Assembly (NCBI GenBank): GCA_021371935.1
Contig: JAJFVF010000003.1
Location: 1-64,000 of the forward strand
DNA from: a bacterium
Lineage (GTDB): Bacteria > Armatimonadota > UBA5829
Direction of reading: 5' to 3'
Length of the DNA: 64,000 nt
Numbering within the stretch: position 1 is the first letter of the stretch; each line of letters begins with the position of its first letter. The notes beneath the pieces are model-generated. The model was given only the letters and a program-made list of their open reading frames with translations. It was not told where the DNA came from and did not search any database. Positions 51,118-58,367 of the stretch are shown piece after piece. A program made the position numbers and the translations under genes.

Positions 51118-52425
51118 ATGCTCGATCAGTTCAAAAATCCGCCTGCACGATACAGGACCATTGCGTTTGATGCGACAGATAAGCCATTGCTGATGCGTGA
51201 GGTCAAAATAGAATTCGACCGGATGATGGTCGAGGCAAATCTGCCTGCATCATTAAAGTTGCCCGCGGCGATTGGATCAACAAGCCCATACTTCAGACTG
51301 TTCATGGATTATGCAACACGTGTCAGGTATGCTCTTTCACTCGGCAGACGAAAAGCACAGATCGCGTTGATGAGGCCATCAACACAACAGCGTTCGGACT
51401 TTTTCGAGTTTTATGATTCTAACCTGCCGATGGAACACGTGTCGCACGATGTCATCGATGAAGATGCTATCGTCGGCGCCACTGTTGTCGACCAATCCCT
51501 GATATGCTCATATAGCCGATACGAAATGCTGATCATGCCGCCAATGGATGCGATCCGGTATGAAACAGCCCTGAAAATACAGGAGTTTGTCGATGACGGC
51601 GGCCAAGTAATGGCGGCAATGCCGGTTCCAACCAGAGACTCACAAGGCAAAAAGCATGCCGAGGTTGAATCCATATTCGCCGAGATATTCAAATCAAAGT
51701 CATGTGAACGTGAGCCTGTTGTGCAGACGAATAACGGAGCTATACTCATTAAGACTTATAATCCGCATGAGCTGGAGGATGTCCTCAGAAACTGCATATG
51801 CATGGCGATAAAACCGGAAGTATCCATAAAATCCGATGGCCGTCAATGCCGGGACATCACGTTTGTTCACAGGACATGTAAAGAAGCTGAAATTTTCTTC
51901 TTTGCCAACAGCTCCACCACAGCGCACCAGGTGCAGCTCTCGATCAGATGCGATAAGGCACCTCATATACTCGATCCCGAAACCGGTGAGCAGATCGCAC
52001 TGACCAATTGCACTCAACAGGGCAACCGCACTATACTTCTGCACAACTTTGAAGGATGCGGCTCGCTGCTGTTGTATTTCGACGATGAGCCGAGCCTGGC
52101 CGTCCCAACGCCGCAGTCTGAATATGGCCAGCAAATTACCATTCCAGACGATTGGAACATTGACGACGACCATATCGACACGGTGGTCTACAGCCGGAAT
52201 GTGCTTATTCCTGAATTCTTGCGGGGACAGCGCGTTATCATAAAAGTTGATGACCAGCCGGATATAGTCGAGTTTATTATAAACGGCGCGGCTGCAGGCA
52301 CCAGGCTCTGGCCACCGTATGAAATGGACATTACCGCATTAGTCAAGCCCGGAATCAACGAAATTACTCTAAAAGTCATGGCCGCATTGCGTCCCCTCGG
52401 AAACACCAGTATCAATATCTACTGA
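51118..52425 (+). CDS. Glycosidase C-terminal-like protein without catalytic domain
   Basis: 435 aa. Residues 120-200 form a GATase-like flavodoxin fold seen in the middle of large glycosidases (YEMLIMPPMDAIRYETALKIQ, FVDDGGQVMAAMPVP). Residues 250-340 resemble the beta-sheet linker of GH106-like enzymes (ILDPETGEQIAL), and residues 340-435 form a jelly-roll sugar-binding domain (FIINGAAAGTRLWPPYEMDIT). The N-terminal catalytic barrel of such enzymes is missing. It is either a degraded gene or a stand-alone binding protein. Immediately downstream of the PHP gene. Confidence 0.6.
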   Translation: MLDQFKNPPARYRTIAFDATDKPLLMREVKIEFDRMMVEANLPASLKLPAAIGSTSPYFRLFMDYATRVRYALSLGRRKAQIALMRPSTQQRSDFFEFYDSNLPMEHVSHDVIDEDAIVGATVVDQSLICSYSRYEMLIMPPMDAIRYETALKIQEFVDDGGQVMAAMPVPTRDSQGKKHAEVESIFAEIFKSKSCEREPVVQTNNGAILIKTYNPHELEDVLRNCICMAIKPEVSIKSDGRQCRDITFVHRTCKEAEIFFFANSSTTAHQVQLSIRCDKAPHILDPETGEQIALTNCTQQGNRTILLHNFEGCGSLLLYFDDEPSLAVPTPQSEYGQQITIPDDWNIDDDHIDTVVYSRNVLIPEFLRGQRVIIKVDDQPDIVEFIINGAAAGTRLWPPYEMDITALVKPGINEITLKVMAALRPLGNTSINIY

Positions 52426-52522
52426 TCCACCTCCGATTCCGCTTAAGCCCGGATGGGTAAAAATTTATTGACAACAAGGGAACCAATCCCGGTTGCACCC
52501 ATCGATCTTACGGAGGTGCAAA

Positions 52523-52957
52523 ATGATGGGATCTTTAAGATATACGCTTCTTATGATTGTCGCTGTCGGTGCTCTTATTGCACTGCCGGTGTTCGTCAAC
52601 GCAGCACAAGCCCGGCAGCAGGCCGATGCGCCTGAATATATGCATATGACCATAACTATCACTGACACCAGCCTATCCGGTTCGGTCGATAAACCTGTCG
52701 GTGGACTGTATATTCTGACGGTCCGAAATGACTCATCAAATGCGAGAGGACTGGTAATCAGAGGAACCGATTACTGCTGCTCACCGTATACCAGGCTCGT
52801 GAAAATCCTCAGACCGGGTCAGCAAAAGACGTTCAGATGGTATTTCCCAGACCAGAGAAGTGTCGAAATAAGAGACCTGATCCGCTGCGATCCGGCTCCC
52901 ACAGCTTGCTCGCCATGGGTGCCGGGAGAAAAGAGCCTGACTTTGCGATTCCCGTAA
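52523..52957 (+). CDS. Secreted protein with GTD-CC module (short form)
   Basis: 144 aa. Signal peptide of about 25 residues, then one domain of about 90 residues: GLYILTVRNDSSNARGLVI, GTDYCCSPYTR, ILRPGQQKTFRWYF, ending with SLTLRFP. Strand order and the LxPG motif resemble cupredoxins, but metal His residues are missing and a CC pair is present. The C-terminus of the next protein has the same module. GGAGG lies 6 nt before ATGATG; a hairpin terminator follows at 52966-52994. Confidence 0.72.
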   Translation: MMGSLRYTLLMIVAVGALIALPVFVNAAQARQQADAPEYMHMTITITDTSLSGSVDKPVGGLYILTVRNDSSNARGLVIRGTDYCCSPYTRLVKILRPGQQKTFRWYFPDQRSVEIRDLIRCDPAPTACSPWVPGEKSLTLRFP

Positions 52958-52965
52958 TTTCAGAT

Positions 52966-52994
52966 AAGTGGGATGCATTGTGAGCATCCCACTT
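52966..52994 (+). terminator. Rho-independent terminator
   Basis: Arms AAGTGGGATGC (52966-52976) and GCATCCCACTT (52984-52994) around ATTGTGA, followed by TATTAAAT. It lies 8 nt after the stop of the short CC-module gene. Confidence 0.75.
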
Positions 52995-53129
52995 TATTAA
53001 ATCAACTGCCCGCATTTTGTGATTGGTAGCTAATTTGTCAAACTGTTTGCTTATTATCGTCACAGGGTAGTATGGTGTCTAGAGCACAAAAATTGCAAAG
53101 CAGCACCAACACAAGAGGGGGTATATGAG

Positions 53130-54251
53130 ATGAAATCCCAATATCGTATGTGGCATCTGGTCGTGATTATTGCACTGATCGCCGCATTATGCGCAACCTC
53201 AATGGTCGCTATGGCAAATGGTAAGGTAAAACTTAAGCCGATGCCTAAGGAAAAACCTGCGCCCGCCATGACCGGTAGAGGACCCACGACCGTTACTCTG
53301 ACAACCGTCACGGCATCCAGTATAGGCAACTGCGCATGGATGTATACATCGCTGCCGCTGAATCAGTGCCCGCCGACATCGGTTGCAGGCACAATTCAGG
53401 CAATGGCGACGAAAGGACCAGCAGGCGCAGCAGTCATGAATGACAGGGCAAGCGTATTGTCGACATTCACATGCCCGGCAGGCGGACCTACTTATACTGT
53501 TAAATTTGTAAGTCTTGCTTCTGCAGGACGGTTCAACACTCCGTTTGGAGGAATTGCGTTCGAGCGATCTATATTCGGCGATACGAAGTTCTTTGCGTTC
53601 GATCTGCCCTCCACAACGGCCTTTGTGGCTCTTGTCGGGATCGCAACCATTATGAAAGACAATGATGTGATTGCTGATAATCAGCCCGCACTGGCCGCGA
53701 TTACCCATGGCATTCACGACGCCAATCATTGCCTGCTGTCACAAGCCGATATCACCAGAAAAGAATTTCACCTGATCGTCCCAGGCTCGCTTGTCGATGG
53801 CGTCAGTCCTGTCCCTAATTTTCCAAACGGTTACTTCTATATATACTGGCCGTCAGCGGACTTTAACATCAGCAAAGAAACCATTACGATACCGGCAGAG
53901 ACTATCGCACCTCTCGGCCGAGGACCAAGCAACCCGGGTAAGCTTGTTATAAATCTGACGGACAAGGGGATTCATAAAACGGTCGGCACCGCCCAGTTTG
54001 GCCTATACGATATCACGGTCAAAAACATATCAAAAAAACCACAAGGGCTATATATGACCGGCACGGATATCTGCTGCACGGATTACAAGCGCTTCTCCAC
54101 GATACTCAAACCGGGCGCGAGCCAGAAGTTTACTTTCTATTTCGCTCCTGGAAAGGTCGTGATGAGGCCATTCTGCTGCGCGATCAAGACGCCTACGTCC
54201 TATAAAGACTATAACTGGACCGGACCAGCGACATCGATCAAATTTGAATAG
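53130..54251 (+). CDS. Secreted protein with C-terminal GTD-CC module (long form)
   Basis: 373 aa. Signal peptide (residues 1-30), a Pro/Lys-rich spacer, an unrecognised domain of about 190 residues with several Cys (NCAWMY, QCPPTS, FTCPAGG), then the CC module from about residue 280 (GLYDITVKNISKKPQGLYM, GTDICCTDYKR, ILKPGASQKFTFYF). The last 50 residues contain another CC (FCCAIKTP). The GGGGG site lies 8 nt before the ATG. Paralogous to the preceding gene in its last third only. Function unknown; a cupredoxin-like fold is inferred. Confidence 0.72.
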   Translation: MKSQYRMWHLVVIIALIAALCATSMVAMANGKVKLKPMPKEKPAPAMTGRGPTTVTLTTVTASSIGNCAWMYTSLPLNQCPPTSVAGTIQAMATKGPAGAAVMNDRASVLSTFTCPAGGPTYTVKFVSLASAGRFNTPFGGIAFERSIFGDTKFFAFDLPSTTAFVALVGIATIMKDNDVIADNQPALAAITHGIHDANHCLLSQADITRKEFHLIVPGSLVDGVSPVPNFPNGYFYIYWPSADFNISKETITIPAETIAPLGRGPSNPGKLVINLTDKGIHKTVGTAQFGLYDITVKNISKKPQGLYMTGTDICCTDYKRFSTILKPGASQKFTFYFAPGKVVMRPFCCAIKTPTSYKDYNWTGPATSIKFE

Positions 54252-54272
54252 CGTTGGGTGAAGATATATTTG

Positions 54273-54298
54273 GCTCGGCGGGAGCCTCGCCCTCCCGG
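54273..54298. repeat. GGCTCGGCGGGAG-type repeat, copy 2
   Basis: GGCTCGGCGGGAGCCTCG followed by CCCTCCCG. It lies 25 nt past the stop of the long CC-module gene. Related to copies at 18176 and 60952. Confidence 0.6.
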
Positions 54299-54395
54299 CA
54301 TGCATCTTGCAGAAAGAGCCGAAGTGAGCAAGAATTTCCAGGTAACCGGACTATATCGGTCCGATTGTAGATGAAATTTGGCCGGATATGATTAT

Positions 54396-54421
54396 GGTCG
54401 GGGGCATGGCTGTCCCCGACC
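54396..54421. repeat. GGTCGGGG hairpin
   Basis: Perfect 8-bp arms GGTCGGGG and CCCCGACC. The same arms as at 49624-49649, but the loop is different (GCATGGCTGT), and it can extend by G-T, C-G and A-T pairs. It ends 6 nt before the stop of the gene at 54427. Confidence 0.65.
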
Positions 54422-54426
54422 AGTCT

Positions 54427-54801
54427 TTAACGTGAGATGGCTTTCAGACCTTTGAGAAGTTCGATCTCACCGTTGGTCAGGCCATCGAACTCACCACTCT
54501 TGTCATGAGTATCCATCTGCGAAACTTTTCTGATATCCTCGACATCGACAATATCCTGAGGCCGTATATGCCGCTCGGCATCAGCACAGGCGCTCTCGAT
54601 ACGGGCAATACATTCGTCCGTGACAGCCCTGAGATCGGCCATAAGCCGGGCTGCACTCTCCTCCAGCACCTTGAGGTCCGCTGGAGAGAGCGGAGGGTCC
54701 TTGCGAGCCTGGATCTGCCCTGCATGCAGCATCCATTTGATCCCGCGATATGCGCCGTAGCAGATACCAACCACCACCAATATCGAAAATATTGTATCCA
54801 T
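54427..54801 (-). CDS. Small single-TM protein of unknown function
   Basis: 124 aa. One N-terminal TM segment (MDTIFSILVVVGICYGAYRG), then a basic stretch and a helical cytoplasmic part with many acidic residues (LSPADLKVLEESAARLMADLRAVTDECIARIESACADAE in part). The C-terminus GLTNGEIELLKGLKAI could be a small capping helix. No family recognised. It follows the 98-aa gene by 5 nt and probably shares its transcript. Confidence 0.6.
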   Translation of the reverse strand: MDTIFSILVVVGICYGAYRGIKWMLHAGQIQARKDPPLSPADLKVLEESAARLMADLRAVTDECIARIESACADAERHIRPQDIVDVEDIRKVSQMDTHDKSGEFDGLTNGEIELLKGLKAISR

Positions 54802-54806
54802 ATACT

Positions 54807-55103
54807 CTATGCCACCACATCCAGATGAGATTCGCCGTCATCCTCATCGGGTTCATCCTCATCAGAAGCAAGCATATGCCGCTCCAACTCACGGCGGCGC
54901 TGCTCGCGGTCGTGCCTTACCTTGTCGCGCCGAAGCTGCTCCGAGGCATCCGTCTTTTTCTGCAGAAGCACGGCTTCATCTTCCGCCAATATTTGTTCCT
55001 GAGTTATATCAGTAGCTCTCTGAGTCGCACCGGGCGACCGGTCGATCTCCATCGACTTTGTCAGCGACGACGCCAAATTCATCGCATCGGGTCCAGGTCC
55101 CAC
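54807..55103 (-). CDS. Small charged protein of unknown function
   Basis: 98 aa from a GTG with GGAGG 8 nt upstream (a GTG at 55112 is less well placed). After a Gly/Pro start there is a long charged helix (ILAEDEAVLLQKKTDASEQL, then RRDKVRHDREQRRRELERHM) likely to form a coiled coil, and an acidic end (SDEDEPDEDDGES). No family recognised. It heads a two-gene unit with the single-TM protein downstream; a partner relationship is possible. Confidence 0.6.
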   Translation of the reverse strand: MGPGPDAMNLASSLTKSMEIDRSPGATQRATDITQEQILAEDEAVLLQKKTDASEQLRRDKVRHDREQRRRELERHMLASDEDEPDEDDGESHLDVVA

Positions 55104-55189
55104 CGGCCTCACCTCCCCGTCTAGGAGTTAGAGGTCAGATGCTAGAGGTCAGAAGAAACCCTAACATAGACCACGAAACACTACTAACC

Positions 55190-55255
55190 GCATTATTCAC
55201 GAAGATCGTGAATAATGCTCTCGGAGCCCCGGATTATGCGGAAAACGCATAATCC
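55190..55255. repeat. 66-bp two-hairpin element, copy 2
   Basis: Hairpin GCATTATTCACGA/TCGTGAATAATGC, linker CTCTCGGAG, hairpin GGATTATGCG/CGCATAATCC. Reverse complement of the copy at 30240-30305, with stems here almost perfect. Confidence 0.88.
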
Positions 55256-55270
55256 AGGCTAATGCACAAA

Positions 55271-56446
55271 TTATCGGCAGATTGGCTCGCAAACTTGAGC
55301 ACATCTCGACATCAGCACGCGCAGATCGTTATCCGTAACCTCCTTTTTGGTGTCCGCAACCTCAAGAAACCTGGTATGAATGTGCTCCAATTCCCCAGCA
55401 GATATTGTATAACCCAGTGACTCCAGCCTGTGCCGGAGCGCATGACGGCCGGACCTTGCGGTGAGCACGATCTGCGTGCCATCCGAACCCACATCCTCGG
55501 GTGAGAATATCTCGTAGTTGCTGCGGCTCTTCAAGACACCGTCCTGATGAATGCCTGAAGAGTGAGCAAAGGCGTTGGCTCCTACCACTGCTTTGTTGCG
55601 GGCTATGGCAAGGCCGGTCAGACGGCTGACCATGTTGCTGGTCGGGCATAGCTGACTCGTCACGATGCCTGTCCTTGCCCCATAATAACCGCTGCGCACT
55701 CTGATGCCCATCACGACCTCTTCCAGAGACGCATTGCCTGCGCGCTCGCCTATGCCATTGACCGCGCATTCAACTTGCTGAGCACCAGCCTTGACCGACG
55801 CAAGAGAGTTCGCCACGGCCAGACCCAGATCGTTGTGGCAGTGTACGCTCAAAACAGCATGGTCGATATTCGGCACATTACGCCTTATGTCGGATATCAG
55901 CCTGCCCCACTGCGCAGGCACAGCATATCCGACCGTATCGGGAATATTGACTACTGTCGCACCCGCATCTATCACGGCTTCGATGAAACGAAACAGATAT
56001 TTCCTATCGCTTCGGGAAGCGTCCTCTGTCGAATACTGCACGTCCGGGCACAGCGTGCGGGCATACTTTACAGCCTCCACGCCGATTTGTAGTATCTCCT
56101 CACGGCTGCGATTGAACTTGCCTTTGATATGAATATCCGAACTGCCCAGCACTATATGTATGCGCGGGCGTTCGGCCTCGCGGATCGAATCCCATACGGC
56201 GTCTATATCCGATTTGACCGCGCGCGCCAGGGCAGTTATTACCGGTCCCCGTATATTTCGCGCAATTTCTTGAACCGCCGCAAAATCACCCGGCGATGAT
56301 GCGGGAAAACCTGCCTCTATAATGTCAACATTCAGCCTCTGAAGTTGAATTGCTATCTCCAGCTTTTCAGAGCCGGTCAAACTCGCGCCGGGTGACTGCT
56401 CGCCGTCGCGAAGGGTGGTGTCCAGAATATGAACCATGCGTTCCAT
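55271..56446 (-). CDS. leuA: 2-isopropylmalate synthase, short form
   Basis: 391 aa. The HMGL-like TIM barrel is complete: ILDTTLRDGEQSPG, STEDASRSD, NIPDTVGY and SVHCHNDLGLAVANS, followed by HSSGIHQDGVLK. The protein ends after the linker region and lacks the C-terminal leucine-binding regulatory domain of 500-residue enzymes. It catalyses the first step of leucine synthesis, apparently without allosteric feedback; homocitrate synthase is an alternative with the same domain. The T-box leader upstream supports the leucine role. AAGGAG lies 6 nt before the ATG. Confidence 0.85.
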   Translation of the reverse strand: MERMVHILDTTLRDGEQSPGASLTGSEKLEIAIQLQRLNVDIIEAGFPASSPGDFAAVQEIARNIRGPVITALARAVKSDIDAVWDSIREAERPRIHIVLGSSDIHIKGKFNRSREEILQIGVEAVKYARTLCPDVQYSTEDASRSDRKYLFRFIEAVIDAGATVVNIPDTVGYAVPAQWGRLISDIRRNVPNIDHAVLSVHCHNDLGLAVANSLASVKAGAQQVECAVNGIGERAGNASLEEVVMGIRVRSGYYGARTGIVTSQLCPTSNMVSRLTGLAIARNKAVVGANAFAHSSGIHQDGVLKSRSNYEIFSPEDVGSDGTQIVLTARSGRHALRHRLESLGYTISAGELEHIHTRFLEVADTKKEVTDNDLRVLMSRCAQVCEPICR

Positions 56447-56587
56447 AGCTTTCTCCTTTTCATAGCTAAGAGTGGAAAGTGGAGAGCTAAAAGCCCGGAA
56501 CCACTTCCACAAGACCAAACACGTTGTTCGAGATCGTCAAGATCACTAAGGTCGCTAAGACCGCTGTCCATAAAACCACCACCTTTC

Positions 56588-56620
56588 GATTTAGTATTTA
56601 GTATTTGAGATTGAGTATTG
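56588..56620 (+). repeat. AT-rich repeat, copy 8
   Basis: Plus strand GATTTAGTATTTAG, then TATTTGAGATTGAGTATTG. It is in the leuA leader and, unlike most copies, is antisense to the nearby gene. Confidence 0.7.
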
Positions 56621-56673
56621 TTAACGTGAGTGAAAGGTTGTCCGACCGCAATCACAATGCAAAAAGCAGATTC

Positions 56674-56694
56674 CTCACATTCGTTCGGAATGAC
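56674..56694. repeat. Dispersed 21-bp repeat, copy 3
   Basis: Two substitutions from the copies at 121 and 11591; CATTCGTTCGGAATG forms the hairpin here. Confidence 0.65.
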
Positions 56695-56743
56695 AGGCTG
56701 TGCTTTGTTTGTGTGCTGCGCGCAAAGCAGTCGCATGCGCTCC

Positions 56744-56780
56744 CAAATACTCAATATAAAATAATCAATATAAAATAAAA
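56744..56780 (-). repeat. AT-rich 3'-end repeat, copy 9
   Basis: On the minus strand it directly continues the U-tract of the T-box terminator: TTTTATATTGATTATTTT, then ATATTGAGTATTTG. The unit therefore starts where the attenuated transcript would end. Confidence 0.75.
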
Positions 56781-57096
56781 AAGCGCTTCGTCTCCATACA
56801 GAGACGAGCGCTTTGCTCTCGTGGTACCACTCTGATTGACCGACGCTTACGCGCACGGCCCACTCTACCCGCTGCGGCTAAGGCCCGTACGTCCTAAGCG
56901 ACAGCGTCTTCCTTTTAACGGTGGAAGTTTCCGTCCCAGTCTACTTTCCGTCTGTACCGACGGATTTCGGTGGGCGACTCAAGAGGGAGTTGGGGCAGTG
57001 CCTGCAACGCCGGTTTCCAGCGACCCGGCTCTCTGGCAGTCCGGCTCTCCGCCTTACTGATCTCTATCATAGTCTTTGGTGGCTATTCAGTTGTAT
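56775..57096 (-). promoter_or_regulatory. T-box leader of leuA
   Basis: About 320 nt. Stem I distal elements AGAGAGCCGG and GCTGGAAACCGGC match the AG bulge and terminal loop of T-boxes. The conserved antiterminator sequence reads AGAGTGGTACCACGAGAGC (56833-56815). A terminator of AAAGCGCT-GTCTC type follows (56813-56781) with a U-tract. A CTC triplet (56989-56987) lies where the specifier codon is expected, which would pair with tRNA-Leu. Uncharged tRNA would stabilise the antiterminator and turn on leuA. The specifier assignment is a sequence-only guess. Confidence 0.88.
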
Positions 57097-57102
57097 AATC
57101 CT

Positions 57103-57131
57103 ATTATTGCCCGGATGTGGGTGATTGTCAA
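57103..57131 (-). promoter_or_regulatory. Promoter of the T-box/leuA transcript
   Basis: Minus strand: TTGACA (57126-57131), 17-nt spacer, AATAAT (57103-57108). Predicted start near 57096. It overlaps the 5' region of the divergent sigma factor gene. Confidence 0.75.
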
Positions 57132-57197
57132 CATTTTTCCGCAAAAAATTCTCAACCAAGACGCTGCGGCTGTCGTAGTCATTGTGGAGGAGAGTTG

Positions 57198-57764
57198 TTG
57201 GTGGTGCCGACGGACGCCGAACTGGCAGAACAATGTCTGCAAGGCGATAATCGAGGATTTGACTATCTGGTGAAACGATATCAGAAACAGGTGACTGCAT
57301 TCTGCTATCGTATACTCGGTGACACCAACCAGGCATCTGACGCGGCGCAGGAAGCATTCGTGAAAGCGTATTATGCCCTGGAAAACTTCAGGCAGGACGC
57401 ATTATTTCTAAACTGGATCATGAAGATAGCGGCTAATACGTGTTATGACATGTTAAGGAAAATTGGCCGAACTAGAACAAAATCACTTTATGAAGATCCA
57501 ATTCAGGCAGACCAGTTGCAATCCGAAGAGCCCTCTCCCGAGAAAATTGCAATCAATAATGAGGGTCACAAGCTGCTCTGGGATGCAATACAGAGCCTGC
57601 CTGTTAATCACAGAATGCCGTTGGTGCTTTTCCATTTTCACGATATGAAGCTCAGGGAGATTGCCGAAGTGCTTGACAGACCTGAAGGGACTATAAAATC
57701 GAGTTTGCATACAGCGCGCGAAACGCTGCGGCGCAAACTGCAAGGGGTGATAGTTGAAATATGA
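57198..57764 (+). CDS. ECF RNA polymerase sigma factor (B)
   Basis: 188 aa. Region 2 (SDAAQEAFVKAYYALENFRQDALFLNWIMKIAAN in its key residues) and region 4 (MKLREIAEVLDRPEGTIKSSLHTARETLRRKL) are complete. Several start codons lie close together (TTG 57195, TTG 57198, GTG 57201); the one at 57198 has GGAGG 7 nt upstream. Its stop overlaps the anti-sigma ATG by 4 nt. Divergent to the leuA transcript. Confidence 0.9.
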   Translation: MVVPTDAELAEQCLQGDNRGFDYLVKRYQKQVTAFCYRILGDTNQASDAAQEAFVKAYYALENFRQDALFLNWIMKIAANTCYDMLRKIGRTRTKSLYEDPIQADQLQSEEPSPEKIAINNEGHKLLWDAIQSLPVNHRMPLVLFHFHDMKLREIAEVLDRPEGTIKSSLHTARETLRRKLQGVIVEI

Positions 57765-58348
57765 AGTGCACAGATGCTAGAGAAATAGTCCAGAACTCGA
57801 TGGATGGAGATCAATGCCCAAACGCAAGATTGGCATATGAGCATATCGCCGAATGCACAGACTGTCAAAAGTGGAAGTCGGGAATGGAAGCCATATTAGC
57901 CGCTGCGAATGAGGCTGTCGAAGCTATTCCAAACATAGATATATCAACCACAGTAATGGCGCGCCTGCCGGAACATCATCCGGCAAGCGCTGAATATACT
58001 GGGAAACACCTGCTTGCGCTAGCTGCGGCAAGCTGGTTTGCCGGAGCCGCAATTCTTGTGGCTGTTTTGAGTATCTGGATGACCGTGAACGGCATATCGC
58101 TTACATCTCTGCCGACCCTGCTGTATAGCTCTGTTAAAGAATTGGTGATATTTATAAACACAATTATATCGAGTGCAGGTGCGGCAGCGATAGCGACCAT
58201 CGGCAAGTCTGCGCCAACGCTTAGGGAGTTTGCAGTCAAGATGAAGCCACTGATGCTGTTTACCACGGCAACTGATATCGGACTGATCATAGCAGGCTAT
58301 CTGCTCTGGACGCATAGAAAAACAATAACCGGTCTGAATCTTATTTAA
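57761..58348 (+). CDS. Zinc-finger anti-sigma factor with membrane anchor
   Basis: 195 aa. The N-terminal zf-HC2 motif HIAECTDC follows CTDAREIV, and three hydrophobic segments (HLLALAAASWFAGAAILVAV, ELVIFINTIISSAGAA and LMLFTTATDIGLIIAGYLL) come after. It is translationally coupled to the sigma factor and should sequester it at the membrane. The next gene, 19 nt on, encodes a large exported membrane protein. Confidence 0.85.
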   Translation: MKCTDAREIVQNSMDGDQCPNARLAYEHIAECTDCQKWKSGMEAILAAANEAVEAIPNIDISTTVMARLPEHHPASAEYTGKHLLALAAASWFAGAAILVAVLSIWMTVNGISLTSLPTLLYSSVKELVIFINTIISSAGAAAIATIGKSAPTLREFAVKMKPLMLFTTATDIGLIIAGYLLWTHRKTITGLNLI

Positions 58349-58367
58349 CCGACGGGAGGGATTCAAC

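Larger units (their letters stand above)
56447..56774. other. Leader region between T-box terminator and leuA
   Basis: About 330 nt transcribed ahead of leuA if the T-box allows readthrough. It holds two AT-rich repeats (56588-56620 and 56744-56780), the dispersed 21-bp repeat at 56674-56694, and a run of roughly 10-bp degenerate units (ATCACTAAGG, TCGCTAAGAC) at 56530-56565. A Leu/Asp-rich frame crosses it but has no ribosome binding site. Confidence 0.65.

Noticed and set aside
56377-56856. Leu/Asp-rich frame between the T-box and leuA, as a possible leader peptide
   Set aside because: The Leu and Asp codons come from a degenerate 10-bp DNA repeat, there is no ribosome binding site, and the T-box already explains regulation.
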